From: Fasciola hepatica
Taxonomy: Eukaryota > Platyhelminthes > Trematoda > Plagiorchiida > Fasciolidae
Direction: 5' to 3'
DNA: 64,000 bases
Assembly: GCA_948099385.1 (NCBI GenBank)
Contig: CANUEZ040000012.1
Location: 11,449,501 to 11,513,500, forward strand
Each line of letters begins with the position of its first letter. Positions within the stretch are counted from its first letter, which is position 1. A program made the position numbers and the translations under genes. Shown here in pieces: positions 55,560-64,000 of the stretch. Under the pieces are notes generated by a model. It did not search any database. It saw only the letters and a list, made by a program, of their open reading frames with translations, and had not been told where the DNA came from.

Positions 55560-56990
55560 CTTCGTGTCCCAATGGCATTCCTATTGCTACTTACGACCGT
55601 AAGCCACTTACGCTGATCTCAGGCCTACGTCATACCCTCTGCCGGGTATGTATGGTAGCAGATACCGATTATCCCATGTTAGGTGTAGATTTCCTCGACC
55701 ACTTCGACCTCCTGGTCGACGCACGATGTCGAAGAGTTGTCGACCGACAGACTTCTCTATTCACAACTTGTTCGTGTTCCTCCTTGAAACATCATGCCCC
55801 CACACACCGGACAGCAGGACTGTTACCCCCATGCAGAACTCCTCTCAACTCACCCAATTATGCATAATACGCCTATCCGGTAGCCCTCGGACCTCGTTCA
55901 TCCACATGGTTCCTAAGCTCAATGGCAAATGTCGTCCCTGCGGCGTCTCAAGGGACCTCAGACAAGCTCTTATTCCCATCCAACGTATTCAAGATCCAAC
56001 TTCCTCTCCGTTTTGCTGTTCTGCTTCCGGCCGTATCGATCTCGGCAGAGTCTACCATCAAATCCGGACGTCTGAAGCTGGCACCTCCATGTCTGCAGCC
56101 ACATCTCCGTTCGGACTTCTAGAGTTTTTGCGCACGTCTTTTGGAATCCGTCATGCAGCCCAAACTATTCAAAGATATGTGCACGAAGCAGCACGTGGAC
56201 TAAAAATCGTGCGCTTGTGCTAAGACGATATTTCGGCGGCCAGTTCTTCCGGATAAGATAGTGTGGCAAATCTGGACCCTCTTTTCCAGCGCTCCGCCAA
56301 CACGGTTTAACGTGAATACCAGCCAGATGTGAAGTAGGCAGGTCCACAACCACGTTCTTGGACCACGACATACCAGCTTCTGGCATACAGCCCCTGCCAG
56401 ACAAGATAGCGGCAATTCACGACTATCCTTAACGTCCCTGTTACCGGCTGCTGAGCCAATTTTCCGACTTGGTTAAATTTTACCGCCGGCTTATCCGTCG
56501 CTGCTCCTGAATAATACAGCCCCCACAGATCTTTTGAGTGGAGGTGGGCGGAGGTACACATAATTCGCCTGTGGTCCAGGCAAAATTTGCTTCGGCTATT
56601 GGGGCTATCGCTAATGCAGCGTTCCAAGCACACTCCCAACTCTTCTGCCTCTCTGGAAACGGGGGCAAAACCTTCAGACACAGCTGCCGGAACGGTGTTG
56701 CAACAATTCATCAGTAACGTACGGCGGCTAATAGCTTCCCTCTCTAAGATTTTTCAAAAGGCGGAATCTTTATCTAGTACGCCCAGCAGAGAACTACTGG
56801 CAACTTATTTGGGTATCCGGCACTTCCTGCACATACTCGAGGACCAAGCCTTCACAGTGTCCACAGATCATAAACCCCTAGTCTACTCTCTCCAGCCAGC
56901 TTCCGATCGATATGCTCCACCTGGGCTATGTTTAGCTGTTTTCCACCGTTACTGGACAAGTGTATAGGGCATACGATCCCGTGGCAGAAG
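55560..56990 (+). pseudogene. Gypsy protease end, reverse transcriptase and RNase H (Gypsy-2)
   Basis: 55652-55800 reads VADTDYPMLGVDFLDHFDLL and VDARCRRVVDRQTSLFT, the end of a Gypsy protease. 55865-56223 reads FIHMVPKLNGKCRPCGVSRD, GRIDLGRVYHQIRTSEAG and SPFGLLEFLRTSFGIRHAAQ, the RT fingers and palm; the catalytic YIDD region is replaced by a stop followed by DDIS. 56587-56967 reads SRELLATYLGIRHFLHILED and FTVSTDHKPLVYSLQPASD, the RNase H/tether block. Between them 56230-56590 is poorly readable. Several stops and shifts make it inactive. The order and strand continue into the integrase at 57373. Confidence 0.82.
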
Positions 56991-57372
56991 CACCCTTATG
57001 CGTCCACCATACGGCGACCCACTACCCATGGGCATAGATCTGAAAGCGATCACCGGCGACCAACCAATAGATTTCGAGGTCAGGCTGCTTGGAAACATTT
57101 TCTTGTATCTAGTGCAGGTAAACTTTCTAACTTCGCGCGCAGCTATTATTTGGAACTCCTCACAGGGTCGACCCCGACCATTAGTTCCTACCATTTTTCG
57201 CCGACAAGTTTCTATCAGTCTCCGCAACCGATTACCCCATGGGGTACCCGCCTCAGTGAAACTAGTCACTGCGAGATTCGTTTGACCTTGAGTCAAACGA
57301 GACATACCTGCTTTGGCCTTCGCTTGTTTTTACTGACAACGCGATAAAACAAACCATCACACTGGATTAATA

Positions 57373-57930
57373 TTGGGCACATTCTCTGAGGTAGGAGCGC
57401 GACCCGATCATGTGCTTCTGGGTTTTGTGGGGCTCCTCCCATCATCCATGGACCATGTCTACACCCTTATGTGCGTAGATCGTTTGACTCGCCAGCCTCA
57501 GCCCAGCCCATACGTTTTCTGCATCCTACCTCAGAGAAAGCTGCAAAAACATTTCTAACTGGCTGGTAAGTCAGTTCGGTTGCCCTACTATCTTGACCAC
57601 CGACCGCCGCTTCTCTTTGGAAGATGTCATCCATGAGCTGCTGGAGGCCCTTTGTTGCCGACACAACAAGACTGCAGCCTATCATCCTCAGGCCAGTGGG
57701 ATGCTGGATTGATTGCATTGCCCACTGAAGTCTGCCCTCAGTGCTCGTGATAGCCCTCTATGGATTGGAATGTTACCGATCAGTCTCTCAAGACTGCGTA
57801 ACACCGTCAAAATCAACCTTCCAGGTACGCCGGCTGAACTGGTATATGGTTGCACGTTACAACTTTTAGGTGAGTTGTCTTCTTCATTGTCACCTGTGAG
57901 ATATAATTGCAGGGACTAAGCTGAGTTCAT
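57373..57930 (+). pseudogene. Gypsy integrase core (Gypsy-2)
   Basis: 57373-57558 reads ARPDHVLLGFVGLLPSS and HVYTLMCVDRLTRQPQPSPY, the integrase core opening (family DIVGPLP.S, TCVDRFTRWPEA; the first catalytic Asp is replaced by Gly). Later frames give YHPQASGM (57679 on) and PGTPAELVYGCTLQLLGELS (57810-57870), the usual integrase end. The middle with the second catalytic Asp is frameshifted. 56990-57370 is a weakly readable linker. No LTR was found beyond 57930. Confidence 0.75.
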
Positions 57931-59075
57931 GGGTATAGCGGCTGAAGGCAAGCAATGGAAGGCTGAGATGCTTGGACTTCATGAAGATGAGGTAGTTATG
58001 AGCAGCTTTCCGCTGGAAAACGGGTTGATGGTGGCGCCCACACTCGCTTGCTAGCTCTAGATACCAACTTTTCCAAGGCTAGTGGTGGCGGCTTTGACGA
58101 CATTCGTTTCGTTGGTAAATCTGACTCGGCAAACGGCGTAGAAGGGCTTAACTGGCTACCAGTGAGACTGGACTCGCCTAAATGTGAACTTCCGCAGTTC
58201 TGTAGTTTCTCTTTACAGTGCTTTTCGTCCCTTCGCCAATTTGATAGTCACATCAAGAGCCGAGTAAGGGAGGAACATCAGTGTTCGAACCACTAGTTTC
58301 AATATTGTGAGGGTGAAGCAAAGGAAGCTATTTGGGGTTTTCACCTTATCCAGTCACTAGAGGTTATCAGTGAGCGAGAGGAGTAGTGAGGGAACGTATA
58401 GTTTAGAGGCATCATATCGCACGTTGCACGGCATGGGAAATAGCCCAACAAGAATTGATTGCTCAAGACATGGGTGGCTTGTTGTCTTATGTTTAAAAGT
58501 TGACCAGTTGTGCAGGTACTCGGAAGCACCTAGGATATTCGAGCGGCCTTGATTCGGTTCACACCACAGGGGCGGTTTAGAACAGGTTTCCCAGGTACAC
58601 GGTAGCTTACTGGGCACAATGGGCCGACGGGAACCAGCAGACGGAAAATGAACCAAGATTCCCCGACCTGCACCAGTTCGTGAGTGCTTTGGAGAATTTG
58701 CCAGGCAATAGATACGGCTGTTTTCTCCGTAAACGAAAGTACGCGTTACAGGTTAATAAGAAGGACCGCTAGAACCAAGATGCCTTTATGGTAACTATAG
58801 ATGATGCCAGTTACTTTAGATTTCGTGGTAGACATAGCCTGGAGGACAGTCGAGAGTTTCTAGCATGGTCGTCCAGCGGACGCTAGGAGTTTGTGTCTCA
58901 AGCCAAAGTGTTACGTTTTCTCGCTTCCGGGCACCATGCTAGGTGGTTTCATTTGAGGCTTTGCGGAGAAGAGAATTGCGATCGCCGACATCGTCAGTAG
59001 TGGCATGAGATGAACGACGTTCCGGTTCTCAACGCGTCATGTCGGCTATTTCCCACGGGGGCTCTGTATTAGCTT
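57931..59075. other. No recognisable gene
   Basis: Short frames only (for example 58048-58296 and minus-strand 58656-58357), none with a known motif. I could not find an LTR pair around Gypsy-2. Confidence 0.4.
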
Positions 59076-59079
59076 AGAG

Positions 59080-59307
59080 ATGGCACCCGTCATTATCGAA
59101 GGTCAAAACGAGTCCTTACGCCTCAGTCTGCTGCTGGAAACCGGTGCGGCTACCTCTCTCAAGCGTTGTGATTTAGCTGAGCCACTAGTCCTCGTGGGGG
59201 AAACTGCAAAAATTCACTTGAACAATCCAATCGGGAATATTGTGTGGCATTGTGAAAGAGTGACTTTTACTCTGAAATTTTGGATGAGAGTGAGGCAACC
59301 AGAGTAA
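59080..59307 (+). pseudogene. Retropepsin-like fragment
   Basis: A 75-codon frame reads APVIIEGQNESLRLSLLLET then GAATSLKRCDLAEP. The block LLLETGAATSL resembles the active site of LTR-element proteases (DTGAATSL), with the catalytic Asp read as Glu. It is too short to assign to Gypsy or another family, and no further pol blocks follow in 59310-60480. Confidence 0.5.
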
Positions 59308-59309
59308 AT

Positions 59310-60479
59310 GGCACCCATTCCGCTCCATTATTCTGGACGTACTGGCCATGGTAATTAGTCAGAAGGCTTTATCCGAGTAGGCCCATTCAGCAGAAACAGA
59401 AGATGAAGCTATTTCAGACACAGAGGTCGCAGAGTTAAATGGTTTATGCGGCTCTTCGGTCCACTGGATTTTAGAACATCGAAGGGCTTCCCGAAAAGAT
59501 CCTCAGGCTGACCACACTCCTTAGGGCTTGGTCCTTTTTGTGATGACAGATCGGTTGAATTCAGAGCTAACGCCGTACACAGGCCCGGATGATTTTTTCT
59601 CGTATTTAAAACCACGATTCGTGGTAGACAAGCTTCGTTCTAACTGGAATAGCTCACACCAAAAAATGTTTCCAATAAACGTTCAAAAACACGAAATATA
59701 ATGGGTAAATCAGAGAATCTCGAGGCTGCAAAGTGACTTCCACAAAACAACAGACTTCTCGTTAGGCACGCAATCAGTTTATCTGTCTCGAGGTACCATT
59801 TCTGATTTTGAGTAGATAGCAAGAAAATTGGAAGAAGTTGCATTGCGTCACGCAAAAGGAGTAGATATTTCATCTAAACTAATGAAACGAAAACACTCAA
59901 CCTGCCCAAGCTGCTTCTCTTTCATAAAATGAAGTTTGTAAGAACAGGACGTAAGACGCTTCGGAGGCCTTCGGCGCGTTTTTCTCATCTACTTTAAATA
60001 AAAACTCTCTCCTGATTATTCCGCTTTCGAATTTTAATTCCTCAGTAAAAACCGTCTGGGGTCTATCTTCATCCTTAGGAAAATCCACCTCCGTTGACAA
60101 GTATTAGAATGTCGTACCACCCAGGGCCAGGGGCGTCACTCATGGTCACCTTCAGGCTGGGCCGACCCGGTAAATCAGTTCTGTTGTCAAACACTCAACT
60201 GGCTTGTGCAGTTTAATTTGCATCCCAGCCAGTAAAAACCAGTTGATATTTCGACTCATAAAATGGGAGCGAAACAGGACCCATCAAGCTATATATCTGC
60301 CACTCAAGCACCAAGTGCTCCAAGGATCATGCAGAAGCCGACCCACACCCAGCATAAAGATTACCCACTCAAGTATAATCTCATGAATACGGCCTAGCAA
60401 GGTTTTCCCAAACACCGCTCACTTTGTGCTCATACGACCGATTTTTAAATCTGAGCAAGATGGCTGACAACAAAGGTGA
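59310..60479. other. No recognisable gene
   Basis: Short unrelated frames only; no repeats with partners elsewhere in the window were noticed. Confidence 0.4.
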
Positions 60480-61629
60480 AAGGATAATTTAATTATTCTC
60501 GACTTGGCTAAAGCTATTGACCAGATTTCTAGCCCTCTATATTTAGCCAAAGTAAACACCTGTGGCACTGCTGACCCCCTATATTCGTGGTTGTCTTCTT
60601 ATTTGTCTTCATGCTTTCGGGTGATAGACTAGAATGACACAGTGCCTCTAGCAAAAGCTGTAACTAGAAGAGTCATTCAAAGTGGCATTCTGGGAGCGAT
60701 TCATTTTACGAAGTAAGCAAACGGTATGCGTTTAGTGTATTTGGCCCCGGAATTCCTTTCCTCTTTGCCAATGACACCAATATTCTGTAACTTTGAACCT
60801 CATTCCTCGAACACTACCATCAGTGACTTAATACTGGACCTCAATTCACGGAGCACCTGAGAGAACAAATGGTTAAAGAAATTTCCTGCTGAGAGAGGCG
60901 GCTTTCTAACTTATAAGAGTTTTATCCTGTTGGAACTGCTTAGCGTAGCCAGTCAAATGACTGCCAACAATTCGTTATCACAAGTTTTGTTTCTCCAGTA
61001 CCCTTGCCCGCTTGGATTCTCCGTGCAAAGCTATTCAACTTTCGGAGGCCCGAGAGTTGATTGATTTACTTCAAAGAACCTTTTTGTCACAGGAGAGTAG
61101 CGCAGAGTCTGGAAAAATCAAAGCAGGCCTCTTCTGCACCACGGATAAATAGTTTATTCCAACCAACTACAGTGACCGGATATCCACTGAGAATATGCAG
61201 TGATCAATTTTGCAGCAGGTGATGGGTTATTTTACAACACTGAAGCACAAGAAAAGCTGCAGCCTTTTACATCCAGATCTTTTGTGGCTTAGAAGGTTAT
61301 TATTTATCCTGTACTTACGTATTTTCATTAAAATTAATAATCGCCACCGGCCACTGCAACTAGAACCACCCACTGACCTTCGGTACTCAATAAGACGGAG
61401 CAGTTTTCCTGCGGCTTTTCCAGTTTCCATAGCAGTCTCGCAGTCCAATTTATTCATAGTTGGGTACTCTTCACTTTGGAATAAAAAGCACCTAAAGATT
61501 CGTTCACTCAACCACCCATGTGCCTTGAGAAAGGAGTCAGGTGAGTTTTCTGCAATGATAAAAGAAACTCACATTCTCAAATACGACAACACGAAAGATA
61601 GGGCTTACGAAATTGGTCTAGGTTTTTGA
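60480..61629 (+). pseudogene. CR1 reverse transcriptase relic
   Basis: Frames read LDLAKAIDQISSPLYLAKVN (a decayed motif A region) and YSWLSSYLSSCFRV, then AVTRRVIQSGILGAIHF (family SGVIQGSVLGPLLF). 61210-61629 (139 codons) reads SCSLLHPDLLWLRRLLFILY, NLFIVGYSSLWNKKHLKI and KDRAYEIGLGF, the RT C-terminus in the style of the copy at 20988-21887. Motif C is not readable. This is one more degraded CR1 insertion; its 3' tail is not seen before 62450. Confidence 0.72.
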
Positions 61630-62452
61630 CGAAATTCATACCTTAACAGATTAACCACAGCCGGATTCCTTCCGGAATGCAGCTTTTCTTCCGACCTTTC
61701 CTTCAGGTTGGTTTGTTGTCCGAATTTTTATAAGCATCAACCGCCGAAAGAACTTTTGAATCACCCCTCCGCTGATTACATTGCAAAGGTAATTTTATGT
61801 CCCTGAATTAGTACTTATCAAAATACTGGAGTCTGGAATCATATTGTTTTTTGAAAATTGGTGAAAAACAGACGGACTTCCTAAGCGGATCATCTGTATT
61901 ATCCCCTTAATCAGTGCTCGAAGCTTCCCCGGGATATGCCGTGAGTACTGTAGTTATCACTTCCGGAACTTCATTACTTGCCGGCACTCAAGGCTTTATG
62001 CAATTCGACGGCAAATTACCGTGGACAAAGCAGACAAATGAACTTTTCTCGTTTTTATCGTCCTGCTGACACTCCACAGTGCTCATTTTTTACGAAGCTT
62101 AAAGAGATGTTATTCACTGGCACTTTCCAGAGTGACCGTCGTCTGCACTTGCTGCAGCTCCTGATCAACAGTTCAGTTTCACAAAATCCAACGGGACGTT
62201 TCTTGAATCCTTTTCTCAGTAGTCGTTACGTGGCGCTTTCCACAGGAATAAAGGTCGGCAGTCCTGCCAGTCGAGCACACTAAATGCATCTAACTGTACA
62301 TTTTTTCTTACCCGTTTTAGAACTGATACTCCGCTCTCAGCAATCATCTCAAAATCATTTTACGGATATGTTGTTTCTGGATCTTCTTATTCTCCGGTCG
62401 TTTCTTTATTTCCCTGGCCGTTTTTTCACTGTTTGACGTTCCAGTCAACTGA
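61630..62452. other. No recognisable gene
   Basis: Possibly the 3' region of the preceding CR1 relic and the decayed 5' part of the next one. The minus-strand Lys-rich frame 62544-62344 is not supported by any motif. Confidence 0.4.
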
Positions 62453-64000
62453 CCTCCGTCCAATGCATTTTCTTCCAAAGACGATGACACTCGGCTCCGC
62501 CGGATAAATCGTATTAAATTTACCTTAACCGATGGCAAATTCATTTGGGCTTACTATTTTACTCTGCTCCGCTCAACCTTAAGCAAAGTTTGTCCGTTTC
62601 TATACAATTTATCTCTGCAAACCGGGACCTTCCCCAGCCAATGGAAGAAATCCATTATTATCCCCAGGCACAAGAAAGGCGCAGTGCATGACATTGCCAA
62701 TTACCGCCCGATTAATCATACGCCAATGATCTCGAGGCTGCTAGAAAAAGTCGTAAAACACTACCTGACCGACTACCTTTCTGCATATAAGCTCATCAGC
62801 CCAAGACAGCACGGATTTCTCAAATCACGGTCGTGTTCAACCTGCCAATTTGACTTTCTAAATTTGGTAACAACAGCTGCCGACAAAGACAGAGCACTCG
62901 TCATCATCTATCTTGATATGACAAAAGCCTTCGACAGAGTGCCACATCTGCAGTTACTCAACAAGATCAGGGGATACGGTATTGAAAACCCCCTACTCAA
63001 TTGGTTTAAATCCTATCTACAAGACCGTCACCAAGTAACCTGCATCAACGGTCAGATATCGGACCCCCACCCAGTAAACAGCGGGGTTATCCAAGGTAGT
63101 GTTCTAGGACCACTGCTGTTCTTACTATATATAAACGATATTTGCAATGTCATCACTTATGGCGAAATTTTCTTGTTCGCCGATGATATGAAGGTAGTCT
63201 ATGAATTTGAACGAGGTGATCTACCTGCAGCACTGAATAACATCATGGTCGACGTACAGTCCTTATCCTCCTGGTGTGATCGCTGGAAAATGGAATTTTC
63301 AGTGAACAAAAGCAGTTATCTCACGCTGAACTGCAATATCCCTTATGATACGCTTAAGATTGGCGGTGTCTCACTCCCATATTCCCCAACAATTAGAGAC
63401 CTTGGACTGCAATATTCTTACACTTTCAATTTCTCTGAACACACTTCCTACATAACTGCACGGGCAAATAAGTCCCTTGGCTTGTTGCAGAGAAATTTTC
63501 TTCTCACGAACAGTAAGTTAGAGATATACAAAACTCATATTCGCCCAACCCTAGAGTACTGTACACTTGTGTTCTCAAATATGCATAAACGTGACATTAT
63601 CGACATTGAGAATGTACAGCGTCGATTTACCAAAAAACTGTTTGGGCCTTCTACGACCCTGACCTACAGACAGCGGTGTACACTCCTGCGGCTTGATCCC
63701 CTATGGCTTAGGAGAATAAAACTCAACCTCGCATTTTTGTTTACTTTGCTCCACAAACAAGCTGTATCCTCCAGCCAAGTTCAGTTCAGTATAAACTCGA
63801 CACATCAGCTGCGTAATAGGGAACACCGTATAACGATCCCTACTTCTCGGAAATCCTTAAGGCAAAACTTCTTCCTCCTGAAATATGCAACTCTGTGGAA
63901 TAAACTCCCAGCTGATGTACGTTCCGTAGATTCCCTAAATATGTTTAAGTCTAGACTACACGTAGCTCTGGACATCCAAAAACTGATAGCTCTTACGAAT
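62453..64000 (+). CDS. CR1 ORF2 reverse transcriptase, open frame running off the window edge
   Basis: From the codon after a TGA at 62450-62452 the plus-strand frame stays open for 516 codons to the last base of the window, with no stop. From about 62597 it aligns without gaps to CR1 RT: LYNLSLQTGTFPSQWKKSII, ANYRPINHTP, RQHGFLKSRSCSTCQFDFLN, YLDMTKAFDRVPHLQLL (motif A, about 62909), SGVIQGSVLGPLLFLLYIND, LFADDMKVVYEF (motif C, about 63173), PTLEYCTLVFSNMHKRD, LDPLWLRRIKLNLAFLF and YATLWNKLPADV. All catalytic Asp residues are present. The 62453-62596 part is less like other copies and lacks the GHDG-type block, so the element may be 5'-truncated or internally deleted there. The C-terminal end and 3' UTR lie beyond the window. 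Confidence 0.88.

Noticed and set aside
62344..62544. Lys-rich 66-codon minus-strand frame
   Set aside because: It is antisense to the start of the open CR1 RT frame and has no motif.
1..64000. Prokaryotic systems: CRISPR arrays, operons, phage defence
   Set aside because: No evenly spaced direct repeats and no bacterial gene; all protein homology is to eukaryotic retroelements.

Overview
This window looks like a stretch of an animal nuclear genome made almost entirely of transposable elements. The best guess is a parasitic flatworm, because CR1/Jockey-like LINEs, BEL/Pao and Gypsy LTR elements dominate here. That guess is inference from repeat style; no host gene, rRNA or convincing tRNA gene is present to name the species. 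There are no bacterial features. Nearly every coding stretch is a broken piece of a retroelement polyprotein.

Layout. 1-3233: 3' half of a BEL/Pao element (BEL-1) with its LTR (family beta), which holds a LINE tail. 3253-3955: 5'-truncated CR1 tail. 3956-10600: a second BEL copy (BEL-2, protease then RT/RNase H), split by a CR1 copy (about 4530-9077). 10690-11779: a LINE tail and a putative third LTR family (gamma). 11990-15000: minus-strand pieces of a second LINE type (LINE-II, marked by an (S/A)AGPD(G/E)I motif). 15248-15622: solo LTR of family alpha. 15640-25280: one minus-strand LINE-II copy cut in two by a nearly complete CR1 element (16747-23730). 26900-35395: a minus-strand Gypsy integrase cut in two by a complete BEL/Pao element (27738-34789), which itself carries a nested beta LTR.

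35403-43924 is the most striking feature: a giant inverted repeat. Two 4.06-kb arms carry the same degraded CR1 copy in opposite orientation around a 404-bp spacer. Every reading frame maps onto its partner at coordinate 79327-x with no indel.

43925-53190: remaining CR1 ORF1 pieces, a tRNA-like relic, and a minus-strand LINE-II copy (PHD-finger ORF1, endonuclease, RT) apparently split by another CR1 tail (about 49850-52318). 55560-57930: a plus-strand Gypsy pol relic. 60480-61630: a decayed CR1 RT. 62453-64000: a fully open CR1 reverse transcriptase frame that runs off the right edge.

The elements do not form a pathway; they form a nested record. LINE-II, Gypsy and BEL-2 copies are the oldest hosts. 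BEL-alpha and the CR1 copies landed in them. The best preserved units are the CR1 at 16747-23730 and the CR1 frame at the right edge. The inverted duplication must post-date decay of its CR1, because both arms share the same lesions.
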